64,000 nucleotides of DNA from Brevundimonas mediterranea (GTDB lineage Bacteria > Pseudomonadota > Alphaproteobacteria > Caulobacterales > Caulobacteraceae): NCBI RefSeq assembly GCF_014196125.1, contig NZ_JACIDA010000002.1, forward strand, positions 62,001 through 126,000. The letters are read 5' to 3'. This document shows positions 42,491-51,036 of the stretch, piece by piece. The translations under genes and the position numbers were made by a program. Position 1 is the stretch's first letter; each line of letters starts with the position of its first letter. Under the pieces are notes generated by a model that was given only the letters and a program-made list of their open reading frames with translations, was not told the DNA's origin and did not search any database.

Positions 42491-43651
42491 TCAGATCGTC
42501 CGGCAGGCCGCGATCAGCCGATCCACGTCGGCGGCGTCCTGATACAGGCCGAAGCCGAACCGGATCACGTCGTCGCGCACGTCCGTCACCACCCCGGCGG
42601 CCAGCAGGTTCGCCCGCCAGGCCTGGGCGTCGTCGTGGCGCAGGGCCAGGAAACGGGCGCGGGGCGCATCGCCCTGGACAGGATTGAGGATCTCCGCCGC
42701 GCTGATTACGCCGGCCTCTCCGGCCTGAAGCGCCGCCTGGAATTGCATCGCCAGCGCCCGACTGTGGTCCGCCACGTCCGCCGTGGTCAGCCCGGCGTCG
42801 CTCAGCATCCGGCGTGCGGCGTTGAAACGGTACAGGGCCGAACTGTCGAAGGTCGCGCCCCAGAACCGGCCGCCGTCCGAGCGGTACTGGACCCCGCCCG
42901 GCGGACCGGACAGATCCCCGAACTCGGCGAACCAGCCCGTGACCACCGGCCGGGGCGCGAACCCGTCGGGGGCGTGCAGGAAACAGGCCCCCTCGCCCGC
43001 CATGGCGTATTTATAGCCGCCGCCGACGTAGAAGACCCGGTCCGCCACGGCGGACAGATCCGTCGGGGTCGCCATGAAGCCATGGTAGCCGTCAATCAGG
43101 ACCCAGGGACCCTCGGGCCGGGTCAGACCGGCCAGATCCTCGATTCCGTCGAAGAGGCCGCCGGTGCGGAAGAAGACCTGGCTGACAAGGATCCAGTCAT
43201 ACTCACCGGATCGGGCCGCCGCGACGAACCGTTCGGCGAAGGTGTCGAAGGGCGCCAGGGGCACGCGGGTGACCACGGCTTGACCCGCCTCTTCCCAGCG
43301 CTCGGCCTGACGCCGGAACGAGTGGAACTCGCCGTCCGTGGACAGGATGCGGACCGGCTGGGTTTCGAAGGCGGAAAAGACCCGCAGCAGCAGGTCGTGG
43401 GTGTTGGACGAAAAGATCACGCTGTCGGGCGAGGCCAGCTTCAGTTCAGCCGCCACCTCGGCCTGGGCCTGGGGGATGACCTCGTCGAAGATCAGGTCCC
43501 ACTTGCGGTCAGCGTGCAGATTGGCGTCCAGCCAGGCCTGTTGCTGGGCGTCGAAACTGACATCAGGCCAAAGGTGATGGCTGTGGGCGGCGAAATGCAG
43601 ACGCTCAGGCGCGAGGGCCAGGGCGCGGGAAAAGAGGGGCTTGAACGACAT
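42491..43651 (-). CDS. Class V aminotransferase, kynureninase-like
   Basis: 386 residues. The PLP lysine is in GGGYKYAMAGEG near residue 213, and SNTHDLLLRVFSAF and IDGYHGF are cofactor contacts. HFAAHSHHLWPD at the start is typical of a kynureninase-like subgroup of class V enzymes. Substrate unknown: no tryptophan-catabolic genes nearby. It lies 37 bases after the MprF-like gene on the same strand. Confidence 0.88.
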   Translation of the reverse strand: MSFKPLFSRALALAPERLHFAAHSHHLWPDVSFDAQQQAWLDANLHADRKWDLIFDEVIPQAQAEVAAELKLASPDSVIFSSNTHDLLLRVFSAFETQPVRILSTDGEFHSFRRQAERWEEAGQAVVTRVPLAPFDTFAERFVAAARSGEYDWILVSQVFFRTGGLFDGIEDLAGLTRPEGPWVLIDGYHGFMATPTDLSAVADRVFYVGGGYKYAMAGEGACFLHAPDGFAPRPVVTGWFAEFGDLSGPPGGVQYRSDGGRFWGATFDSSALYRFNAARRMLSDAGLTTADVADHSRALAMQFQAALQAGEAGVISAAEILNPVQGDAPRARFLALRHDDAQAWRANLLAAGVVTDVRDDVIRFGFGLYQDAADVDRLIAACRTI

Positions 43652-43688
43652 GGGCGCACCATGACCGCTTCGGCCCCGCCCGTCGATA

Positions 43689-45347
43689 TCAGCGGCCCTT
43701 GCGCAAGCCCAACATGCCCAGCCACCCGCCGCTGGTCAGCAGGGCCACGTCCAGCAGGGCCAGGGGCAGGGGGGTGGATACGGGCGCAGCGATGAACCTG
43801 GCCTTCCAGTCCGGCGCGAACTTGGCCTTGTAGCTGCGCAGCCCCTGGAAGCCGTACAGGGCCCCGCCCTCTTCGAACACCAGGGCGCCGACGCGGGCGA
43901 AGACGGGGGCGACCCTACGGTCCTCCAGCCCGGCCAGGGGCGCCATGCCCAGGTCGAATGTGGCGATCCCCTCGGCCTTGGCCCACTGGACGCAGCGGAT
44001 GAACAGATAGTCCATCACCCCATGCGGTGCGTCCGGCGTATAGCGCATCAGGTCCACCGCCGCCTCGCCCGGCGTGACCAGCAGATTGGCGAAGGCCACG
44101 ATCCGCTCACCCTGGCGCACCACGGCCAACGGCGTCAGATTCAGATAGTCGATGTCGAACCGGCCCAGGGAGAAGGACTTCTCCGCCCCGTTGTGCAGGC
44201 TCATCCAGGCGTCCGAAATCGCCTTCAGCTCGGGCTCCAGCGCCCTGGCGGCGCCGGCGGGCAGGATGTCGAAACTGGCCCCCTCGCGTTCGGCCCGGTT
44301 CACGGCCGTGCGCAGGTTCTGCTTGCTCTTGCCCTCCAGGGCGAAGGCCTCGGTGCGGATCACCGCCGTCTCGCCGACCTTGCGCATGGCCAGGCCCATG
44401 GTCGCCAGTTCGCTGAGGATGTCGTCCCCGACCGAATAGAAGACCGCCGCACCGCCGTAGCTGTCGGCCAGTTCGGTGAAGGCCCACAACAGCTCCTGGC
44501 GTTCCGCTAGCGCCCCTGCCGGTTCGCCCATGGCGATCCAGCGCCGTCCCCGCACCCGATAGGCCAGGAAGCTGCGACCCGAGGGGCTGAACAACAGGGC
44601 CTTGTCGCCCAGCATGGCCAGCCAGGCCTCGGGCGTGGCCTCTTCCGCCGTCTCCAGGGCGATGCGGGCGCGTTCGATCTGGTCCTTCGAGGCCGGCCCG
44701 TGACTGTCCGCGCCCGGCGAGCTGAGCAGGGACCGCCCCGCCACCAGCAGGGTCAGCAGGGACAGGACAAGCCCCGCCCGCAGGAAGCCGGAAGCCTGGC
44801 GATCGACCAGGAACCGCCACCACAGCTCGTCGGAATAGGCCACGTCGCGATAGGCGAAGAAGCCCAACCACAGCATCGAGCCCACCACCGCGATCAGCAG
44901 CAGCAGCCAGCCCGGCCGCAGGGGCTCGCTGAGACGCGAGCGACGGTTGAAGGCCGTGCGGCACGGCGCCAGCAGGGCGGCGACGAGCGCCAGGTCGAAG
45001 GACTCTTCCCAGTCCAGCCCCTTCAGAACCGAAAACACCGCCCCGACGGCCAGAACCGCCAGGGCCGCCCAATAGGCGCCGCGCCGCCGTCGCCACAGAC
45101 CGGCCGACAGCAGGATCAGCATGAAGCCGGCGATGCTGGCCACGAAATGGGACAGGTCGATCAGGATCGGCGACACGACGCCGGTGAGTTGCCGCAATCG
45201 GTCGTCGAACTCGGGCGTCACCGCCGAAATGAGCATCAGCGCCCCGGCGCAGAAGGCCACCACGGCGAAAACCTGAGGGGTCAGCTCATAGGCGAGCCCC
45301 AACAGCCTGCGCAGCAGGCCGGGGACATAGGCGTTCCGGCGATTCAC
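43689..45347 (-). CDS. MprF-like membrane protein with DUF2156 aminoacyl-transferase domain
   Basis: About 552 residues from GTG at 45347, chosen because AGGAGG lies four bases upstream; an ATG at 45422 lacks one. Five to six membrane helices (~15-235) are followed by a GNAT-fold DUF2156 domain (~255-540; FSPSGRSFLAYRVRGRRWIAMGEP in part, GKSKQNLRTAVNRAEREG, LDLGMAPLAG). Full MprF has ~14 helices, so the flippase part is much reduced. It probably transfers an amino acid from tRNA to a membrane lipid. Lipid and amino acid are not predictable. Confidence 0.85.
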   Translation of the reverse strand: MNRRNAYVPGLLRRLLGLAYELTPQVFAVVAFCAGALMLISAVTPEFDDRLRQLTGVVSPILIDLSHFVASIAGFMLILLSAGLWRRRRGAYWAALAVLAVGAVFSVLKGLDWEESFDLALVAALLAPCRTAFNRRSRLSEPLRPGWLLLLIAVVGSMLWLGFFAYRDVAYSDELWWRFLVDRQASGFLRAGLVLSLLTLLVAGRSLLSSPGADSHGPASKDQIERARIALETAEEATPEAWLAMLGDKALLFSPSGRSFLAYRVRGRRWIAMGEPAGALAERQELLWAFTELADSYGGAAVFYSVGDDILSELATMGLAMRKVGETAVIRTEAFALEGKSKQNLRTAVNRAEREGASFDILPAGAARALEPELKAISDAWMSLHNGAEKSFSLGRFDIDYLNLTPLAVVRQGERIVAFANLLVTPGEAAVDLMRYTPDAPHGVMDYLFIRCVQWAKAEGIATFDLGMAPLAGLEDRRVAPVFARVGALVFEEGGALYGFQGLRSYKAKFAPDWKARFIAAPVSTPLPLALLDVALLTSGGWLGMLGLRKGR

Positions 45348-45502
45348 GCGGCCTCCTGCCGATTCGACGCAATGCCTCACCTTAGACCAGGAATCGTCCA
45401 ACCGGGGCAGGTTCAGGGTCATTTTGGGGCCGATGAAACAATCCGAAACATGGTGGGTTTGATGATTGCGGGCGCCGGGCCCGTGCAACCGGATGTTCTC
45501 CC

Positions 45503-46048
45503 ATGAACTTCAAGACCGCCATTCTGAGCAGCGCCGCCGCCGCCTTCCTGATCGCCTCGCCCGCCCTGGCGCAGGAAATCGCTCCCGCGGCCCCCGCAAC
45601 CCAAGACGCCCCCGCTCAGCCCAGCCTGTCGCTGACGCCCGGCACTTCGGTGCACGGTCCCGACGGCGAACTGGGCAAGCTGGAAGGCGTTCAGAACAAC
45701 GCCTCGGGCGCCCAGGAACTGACAGTTCGCGGCGCCGACGGCCAGCTTCGCCCCGTGCCGCTGAACGGCATCCGCCAGGATGGCGCCAATGTGGTGGTGG
45801 CCTATACCAAGACCGAGTACGACGCCGCCGCCCCGATCCCTGGCGCGCCGCCGGCTCCGTCCGCTGCAACGGCGCCCGCCCCCGCTGCCGATCCTTCGGC
45901 CATGCCCGCCGAGCCTGCCGATCCGATGACGGCCGAACCGGCCCCGACTGGGCCGACCCCCACGGAACCCACCACGACCGAGCCTGCCGATCCGTCGGGC
46001 AGCAGCGACCCGATGGCCCCGCCGACCAGCGACCAGCCCCAGCGCTGA
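45503..46048 (+). CDS. Exported PRC-barrel-like protein with Pro/Ala/Thr tail
   Basis: 181 residues. Signal peptide with cleavage after ASPALA. Residues ~45-105 form a small beta domain (GTSVHGPDGELGKLEGV, LTVRGADGQLRPVPLNGI) reminiscent of a PRC barrel. The rest is a low-complexity Pro/Ala/Thr tail. The next gene encodes a protein of the same plan, so the two are likely tandem paralogues. Divergent from the MprF-like gene. Confidence 0.82.
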   Translation: MNFKTAILSSAAAAFLIASPALAQEIAPAAPATQDAPAQPSLSLTPGTSVHGPDGELGKLEGVQNNASGAQELTVRGADGQLRPVPLNGIRQDGANVVVAYTKTEYDAAAPIPGAPPAPSAATAPAPAADPSAMPAEPADPMTAEPAPTGPTPTEPTTTEPADPSGSSDPMAPPTSDQPQR

Positions 46049-46150
46049 TCCATGACCGCCGGGGCTCGAGCCTGAGCCACAGACGTCGAGAAGGCGGCCG
46101 GGACATCCCGGCCGCCTTTTCCATTGTCACCTGACAGGAAGGACCGTTCC

Positions 46151-46579
46151 ATGATGCGTTTCGCAACCCTCGCGGCCCTGGCGGCCGCAGCCGTCCTGGC
46201 CCAAACCGAGTGGGCCCAAACCGCGTGGGCCCAAACCGCGTGGGCCCAAACCGCGTCGGCTCAAACTGCGTCGCCTCAGGCCGATGGTCAGGACAAAGCG
46301 CCGCCCTCGCGCCTTGCCGATACGCCTTCCGAAGCCCCTGCCCGCTCGGAAGACGCCCCCGCCGAGGTCGCCGTCGGCGCAACGGCGCGGGGATCGAGCG
46401 GAGAGGCCCTGGGCCAGGTCGTGGGCGTCAGTCGAGGGTCGGGCGGCCGTGTCGACGGCTATCTGATCCGTCTGCCCGACGGATCGACCCGCTTGCTGCC
46501 CGCCGACGCCGCCACGGTGCAGGGCGGCGTCCTGATCGCCGCGCAGGGCGACTTCCGACCCGCCCCGGTGGCGCAATAA
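46151..46579 (+). CDS. Exported PRC-barrel-like protein with an internal WAQTA repeat
   Basis: 142 residues. A signal peptide (MRFATLAALAAAAVLA) is followed by WAQTA-type pentapeptides repeated about five times, then a small beta domain (VGATARGSSGEALGQVVGV, GYLIRLPDGSTRLLPADAATV). The pentapeptides come from a 15-base tandem repeat at 46196-46270. The repeat sits exactly at the signal-peptidase region, so copy number might affect processing. AGGAAGGA precedes the ATG. Confidence 0.82.
   Translation: MMRFATLAALAAAAVLAQTEWAQTAWAQTAWAQTASAQTASPQADGQDKAPPSRLADTPSEAPARSEDAPAEVAVGATARGSSGEALGQVVGVSRGSGGRVDGYLIRLPDGSTRLLPADAATVQGGVLIAAQGDFRPAPVAQ
46196..46270 (+). repeat. 15-base tandem repeat, five copies
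   Basis: Unit close to TGGGCCCAAACCGCG, three identical copies (46211-46255) flanked by a diverged copy on each side. In frame with the exported protein, encoding WAQTA. Whole-codon units mean copy change would not shift the frame. Confidence 0.92.
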
Positions 46580-46597
46580 GCCGGTCGAAACATACAA

Positions 46598-46625
46598 AAA
46601 GGGCGGCTCTCGCGAGCCGCCCTTT
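46598..46625. terminator. Bidirectional terminator
   Basis: AAAGGGCGGCTC, loop TCGC, GAGCCGCCCTTT; a 12-bp stem with A/T ends between the convergent exported-protein and GlsB-type genes. Confidence 0.9.
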
Positions 46626-46651
46626 CGTTCATTCTCAGTCCAGAGGGACGA

Positions 46652-46894
46652 TCAAGCGCGACGCTTGACCAGACCCAGAAGGAACAGAAGGATGATGGCG
46701 CCGATGGTGGCGACGATGGTCGAACCGATCCAGCCGCCCCAGGCGAAGCCCAGCGCATTGGCGACGAAGCCGCCGATCAGGGCGCCGATGACGCCGACGA
46801 TCAGATTGGTGATCAGGCCGTGGTTGCGGCCCATGATCTGTTCCGCGAGCCAGCCCGCAACGATGCCGATGATGATCCAGGCGATAATGCCCAT
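46652..46894 (-). CDS. GlsB/YeaQ/YmgE family stress membrane protein
   Basis: 80 residues, nearly all membrane: GIIAWIIIGIVAGWLAEQIMG, then GVIGALIGGFVANALG and TIVATIGAIILLFLLGLVKRRA (shown in parts). Three helices rich in Gly, as in transglycosylase-associated/GlsB proteins. Usually induced by stress; I find no EcfG promoter within 150 bases upstream, so its control may differ. The region from 46895 to 47085 holds no further gene. Confidence 0.92.
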   Translation of the reverse strand: MGIIAWIIIGIVAGWLAEQIMGRNHGLITNLIVGVIGALIGGFVANALGFAWGGWIGSTIVATIGAIILLFLLGLVKRRA

Positions 46895-47043
46895 GGTGTA
46901 GGTTCCTTCCTGTGAAGCCAAGCTGGGGAGTAAATGCACGCGGCCGGATTGGGTTGCGATCACGACATGCAGAGTTCGATGAGCCGCGAAACTCGCCCCT
47001 GACGCGACCTGCGGCACGCGGATTGCGGCGTGACGAGCGAACC

Positions 47044-47058
47044 GTCCCGTGTCGGGAC
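47044..47058. promoter_or_regulatory. Dyad before the XRE regulator
   Basis: GTCCCG-TGT-CGGGAC, ending 27 bases before the regulator start; a plausible autoregulatory operator. Confidence 0.4.
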
Positions 47059-47085
47059 AGGTCTTCAGATAAGGCATTGAGGGTC

Positions 47086-47478
47086 ATGGCCACCGACATC
47101 GATCTCCACCTGGGCCGCCGCCTGCGTCGCCGCCGCCGCCTGCTGGGCCTGACCCAGCAGCAGTTGGCCGTTCAGGTCGGCATCCGCTTCCAGCAGATCC
47201 AGAAATACGAATGCGGCGCCAACCGCATCTCGGCCGCCCGTCTGTGGCAACTGGCCGAGGCGCTGGAGACGCCGGTCAGCTATTTCTACGACGGCGTGAC
47301 CGAGGCGCTGGAGCGCAAGGACGCGGCGCCGGGAACGTCCGCCGGAGGGGGCGAGATGTTCTCGCGCAAGGAGACGCTGGACCTGATCCAGGCCTACTAC
47401 CAGTTGGGCGAACGCCCGCGCCGACGCCTGCTGGACCTGGCCAAGTCCCTGCACGACGTCAACGACGCGGTCGCCTGA
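47086..47478 (+). CDS. XRE-family transcriptional regulator
   Basis: 130 residues. HTH at ~10-65 (LGRRLRRRRRLLGLTQQQLAVQVGIRFQQIQKYECGANRIS in outline) and a C-terminal helical part (SRKETLDLIQAYYQLGERPRRRLLDLAKSL). This layout is shared by a group of small alphaproteobacterial regulators whose roles include development and stress. The ATG at 47086 was selected because family similarity starts there. Confidence 0.9.
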   Translation: MATDIDLHLGRRLRRRRRLLGLTQQQLAVQVGIRFQQIQKYECGANRISAARLWQLAEALETPVSYFYDGVTEALERKDAAPGTSAGGGEMFSRKETLDLIQAYYQLGERPRRRLLDLAKSLHDVNDAVA

Positions 47479-47543
47479 ACGAATAGGGCGCAGGCGTTGC
47501 GGCCGGGGTTCTCTGGACGGGGCGATCCGCGCTAAGAGCGCCC

Positions 47544-48329
47544 ATGATCGAATTCGAATCCTTCGCGGTGGAGCTTGCGCACGAGGCCGCGCGCGTCACC
47601 CTGCCCTTCTTCCGCTCGGGCATCGGGCATGAGGACAAGGGCGGAGCGGCGGGCTTCGACCCTGTCACCGAGGGGGACAAACAGGCCGAGGCCGCGATCC
47701 GCCGCCTGATCGCCGCCCGCTATCCCGACCACGGCGTGATCGGCGAGGAATACGGCGAGGACCGGCCGGACGCCGAGCATGTCTGGGTTCTGGACCCCAT
47801 CGACGGGACGCGGGCCTTCATCTCGGGCCTGCCGCTGTGGACCACCCTGATCGCCCTGCGCGTCGCCGATAGGCCGACTGTGGGCCTGATCGCCCAGCCC
47901 TATCTGGACGAGATCTTCATCGGCGGCCCGTCCGGCGCCCGCCTGTTGCGCGGCGCGACCGAGCGGCCCCTGGCCGTGCGGGCCTGCGAACACCTGACCG
48001 ACGCCGTCATCTCGACCACCGACCCCGACATCTTCAACGGCGCCGAATTGGGCGCCTGGACCCAGGTGCGCGCCGCCGCCCGCCTGGCCCGCCTGGGCTG
48101 CGACGCCTATGCCTACGCCATGGTGGCGGCGGGCCAGATGGACCTGGTGGCCGAGACCAGCCTGAAGTCCTGGGACTGGTCCGCCCTGGTGCCGGTGATC
48201 GAGGCCGCCGGCGGCCAGGTCGTCAACTGGCGCGGCGCCGCCCCGGACAACACCGGCCAGATCCTCGCCGTCGGCGACTCCCGCCTGATCGACCAGGCGC
48301 TGGTGACGCTGAAGCGCGCGGCCATCTAG
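47544..48329 (+). CDS. hisN: Histidinol-phosphatase/inositol-monophosphatase family protein
   Basis: 261 residues. The metal site is formed by GEEYG, then LDPIDGTRAFISG, and the late SWDWSALVPVIEAAGG. This variant (IDGTRAFISGLP, SWDWSA) is that of the HisN group, which dephosphorylates histidinol phosphate in many alphaproteobacteria. Inositol monophosphatase activity is the alternative. No other his gene is in the window. Confidence 0.88.
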   Translation: MIEFESFAVELAHEAARVTLPFFRSGIGHEDKGGAAGFDPVTEGDKQAEAAIRRLIAARYPDHGVIGEEYGEDRPDAEHVWVLDPIDGTRAFISGLPLWTTLIALRVADRPTVGLIAQPYLDEIFIGGPSGARLLRGATERPLAVRACEHLTDAVISTTDPDIFNGAELGAWTQVRAAARLARLGCDAYAYAMVAAGQMDLVAETSLKSWDWSALVPVIEAAGGQVVNWRGAAPDNTGQILAVGDSRLIDQALVTLKRAAI

Positions 48330-48405
48330 ATCACGCCGGTCGGCCGCAAACCGGATTGACCTGTCTTCGTAAGACGCCTCTTGTCACCGCCTAGCGAGGT
48401 CGGCG

Positions 48406-48972
48406 ATGCCTGGACTGTCTAGCTTGGTCGTCGGCGTCGACGTCCCCTGGGTCACCAGTTGGAGCGGCGAGGACATCCTCGGCGCCGCGCCCTGCGAAAC
48501 CATCGGCCGGCGCCTGGCCCTGATCCAGGCCAGCGCCCCTGGCCGGGGCAAGCCGCAGTATTCCAAAAATCACCTTGTCCGCCAGCGACTCTCCGTCGCG
48601 CGAATGCTCTGTCCCATGTGCGGCGAGACGACCGATCAAAGCGATCGATGGACCCAGGTGGCGACGCGGCGATGCGCCGGCCAGCTTCGGGCGCGCGGCG
48701 GCCAGGTGCGGGCGGACATCGGCGACGACCAAGTCTTGATCGACGCCGGCTCTATATCGCCGCTGCATCGGCGATGCGTCGATCGCTCGATGAAATACTG
48801 CCCGCATCTCCGATCCAGCGACGATGTGATGGTGATGCGTTTCCCGCGCGACTGGCTGGTCTTGCCCTTGCTGGTCAAGTCTGACGCCGGCCCGGGCGTG
48901 GCGGTGGCCTTCCTGCAGCTCTGCGGGATCACGCAGACCATCGACCGACGCTGGCGCACCCTGGCCACCTGA
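48406..48972 (+). CDS. Hypothetical Cys-rich protein
   Basis: 188 residues. It has CPMCGE near 70, CAGQLRARGG, and a C/H cluster PLHRRCVDRSMKYCPHLR near 118-135, suggesting a zinc-binding fold. The second half contains FPRDWLVLPLLV. I recall similar hypothetical proteins in sphingomonads and Caulobacterales but no function. No signal or membrane helix. It is convergent with the hydrolase gene at 48989. Its arginine-rich codons are GC-rich like the neighbours, so recent transfer is not obvious. Confidence 0.7.
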   Translation: MPGLSSLVVGVDVPWVTSWSGEDILGAAPCETIGRRLALIQASAPGRGKPQYSKNHLVRQRLSVARMLCPMCGETTDQSDRWTQVATRRCAGQLRARGGQVRADIGDDQVLIDAGSISPLHRRCVDRSMKYCPHLRSSDDVMVMRFPRDWLVLPLLVKSDAGPGVAVAFLQLCGITQTIDRRWRTLAT

Positions 48973-48988
48973 GGCGGGAGAAGCGTCC

Positions 48989-50038
48989 CTAAGCCACCGT
49001 CTCTCCGGTGACGTCCTCGGTGCGGGCGGCAGGGTCGGCGACAGGGGACAGGTCCGGGATCGGCGAGACGTAGTCGGCCATGGCGTCGAACTCGTCCAGG
49101 AAGACGGCGCGCTTGTCGTCGGCTTCCATGATCACCTCGTGCAGGGCGCCGGGGACCTCGACATAGCGGCCGCGGCCCAGGCGTTTGGCGGCCCAGCGGT
49201 TGGTCTGTTTCCACACCACGTCGTCATTGTCGGCCTGGACGATGGCGACCGGTATCTTGACCGCTTTCAGGGCCTTGGGCTTCAGCGCCCGCTCGCCGGC
49301 GTCCAGGGCGAAGGCCAGCCAGCCGTAGGTGGGGCCGCCGATGGCCAGGTGGGGGCAGGCGTACAGCTGCTGGCGCCACATCTCGTAGCGGGCCTCGTCC
49401 GAAGTCAGGGCGTCCTCGGCGAAGGTGTGGTCGAACGGATCGTCCGGGTCGCCCAGGATATAGTCGCCCGCATGGCCGTGGCGGATGTTCCAGCGGACCG
49501 CCAGCTTGACCGACCACATCGACCGTTTGCCGGTCTTGATGCGCAGCATGGGGCTGGACAGGACCGCGCCCGAGAACCGGCTCTCGCCGGCTTCCAGCGA
49601 CAACAGGTTCAGGCAGGCGCCCATCGAATGGCCGACCATGATCCAGGGCTTGGGGCACTGGGCCTCGAAGGCGTCCAGCAGCCGGCCGTAGTCGTCCAGA
49701 AACTCTTCCACCGCACGGGCGTGGCCCTTCAGGCGGTCGGGCAAGAGCCGCGCCGACAAACCCTGGCCGCGCCAGTCGTGAGCCAGGACGCACCAGCCGC
49801 GCGCCAGGAAATTGCCGATGACCTCGAAATATTTCTCGATCGGTTCGGTGCGGCCGGGGCTGAGCACCACCGTGCCGCGCGGCTTTTCGGCGGTCAGATG
49901 CGACGGCGTCCACAGGGCGGCGCGCAGCCGCATGCCGCCGGCCCCACGGTACCAGTCGCCCTTGCCGCCCGGCGGCGAGGACGCGCCCGGAACCCCCATC
50001 AGGGGTGCGTTGGCGGCGAAGGCTTGAGCGCGGTTCAC
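48989..50038 (-). CDS. Alpha/beta hydrolase, lysophospholipase/monoacylglycerol-lipase-like
   Basis: 349 residues from GTG at 50038, which overlaps the upstream stop (GTGA). Catalytic features: SPGRTEPIEKYFEVIGNFLARGWCVLAHDWRGQGLS (in outline), nucleophile GHSMGACLNLL, late Asp QADNDDVV and His PGALHEVI. The pattern fits PldB/serine aminopeptidase S33 lipases. The protein has no clear export signal. Coupled to the exported methyltransferase-like gene upstream. Confidence 0.88.
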   Translation of the reverse strand: MNRAQAFAANAPLMGVPGASSPPGGKGDWYRGAGGMRLRAALWTPSHLTAEKPRGTVVLSPGRTEPIEKYFEVIGNFLARGWCVLAHDWRGQGLSARLLPDRLKGHARAVEEFLDDYGRLLDAFEAQCPKPWIMVGHSMGACLNLLSLEAGESRFSGAVLSSPMLRIKTGKRSMWSVKLAVRWNIRHGHAGDYILGDPDDPFDHTFAEDALTSDEARYEMWRQQLYACPHLAIGGPTYGWLAFALDAGERALKPKALKAVKIPVAIVQADNDDVVWKQTNRWAAKRLGRGRYVEVPGALHEVIMEADDKRAVFLDEFDAMADYVSPIPDLSPVADPAARTEDVTGETVA

Positions 50039-50949
50039 TCGGGTTTCCTGAATTTCAAGGTCATGCGGTCGCTCTCGCCGATCTCCTCGTATTTGGATCG
50101 GTCGAAGGCGGGGTCGGCGGGGTCGCCGCGGGGGGCGGTCAGGCGGGTCGGCGGCAGGGTGTCGACGCCGAACGGATGGTCCTTGGTGTCTTTCTCGTTG
50201 GCGTTGACCTCGGAGGCGGCGACGAAGACGAAGCCCGCCTCTGCAGCCAGCTGTCGGACGAAGGCCTCCTGGACATAGCCGTTGGCGGCCACCGGATCCT
50301 GGTCCTCTTCCGGGGCCAGACGGTGCTGCTCGACGCCCAGGACGCCGCCGGGCTTCAGGGCGGCGAAGGCGTCGGAGAAGGCCTTTTCGGCGATCCCGGC
50401 CGCCATCCAGCCGTGCAGGGTGCGCATGAACAGGCACAGGTCGGCCGTGCCCGCCGGAGCCACCGGGCCGGAGGCGGCGCCGAAGGTGGTGAACTGGGGC
50501 TCGCCATACAGTTTCTTGTCGGCGCTGAACCGGGTCTGGAAGGCGGCGTTCAGGGCGGCTTGGGCCGGATCGGCGGTCGGCCCCTCCGGGAACAGGGCGG
50601 CGATATAGGTCCCCTGGCCCCGCGTCAGATAGGGGGCCAGGATTTCGGTGTACCAGCCGCTGCCGGGCCAGAATTCGACCACCGTCATGCGCGGTTGCAG
50701 CCCGAAGAAGCGCAGGGTCTCCATCGGATGGCGGAAGGCGTCGCGGGGCCGGTCCTGGGCGCGCCACGGCCCGGCGACGGCCCATTCCAGCGATCCTTCG
50801 GGCGGACCGGCGGGGGCGGGCGGCGCCTCGGGGGCCTCCTCCTTCTTGGGGCCGCAGCCGGCCACGGCGATCAGGGCCAGAGCCGCGGCGCCGGACAACA
50901 GGAACCGGCGCGACGGGTCGCTGGAAATCGCAGAAAGAGCAGCCATCAA
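50035..50949 (-). CDS. Exported lipoprotein-like predicted methyltransferase (COG4798 type)
   Basis: 304 residues. The start RRFLLSGAAALALIAVAGC carries an RR pair and a lipobox-like AGC, so it is likely exported, perhaps by Tat. The core has a Rossmann-like motif TVVEFWPGSGWYTEILAPYL that resembles SAM motif I, then ALKPGGVLGVEQHR and a C-terminal ESDRMTLKFRKPE. SAM is not known in the periplasm, so the activity is unclear. A paralogue follows at 51037-51843. Confidence 0.82.
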   Translation of the reverse strand: MMAALSAISSDPSRRFLLSGAAALALIAVAGCGPKKEEAPEAPPAPAGPPEGSLEWAVAGPWRAQDRPRDAFRHPMETLRFFGLQPRMTVVEFWPGSGWYTEILAPYLTRGQGTYIAALFPEGPTADPAQAALNAAFQTRFSADKKLYGEPQFTTFGAASGPVAPAGTADLCLFMRTLHGWMAAGIAEKAFSDAFAALKPGGVLGVEQHRLAPEEDQDPVAANGYVQEAFVRQLAAEAGFVFVAASEVNANEKDTKDHPFGVDTLPPTRLTAPRGDPADPAFDRSKYEEIGESDRMTLKFRKPE

Positions 50950-51036
50950 AACACCCCCTCGGAACGCCGGGCCCCGTGTCCGGCAAACCTTGGTCGAACG
51001 GGCATAAGCAGGTTCGTGGCGCGGGTCAAAACCCGA

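Noticed and set aside
47476..47498. TGAAC followed by CGTT before the HisN-like gene
   Set aside because: Spacer of 14 bases and a mismatched -35; not a credible EcfG promoter.
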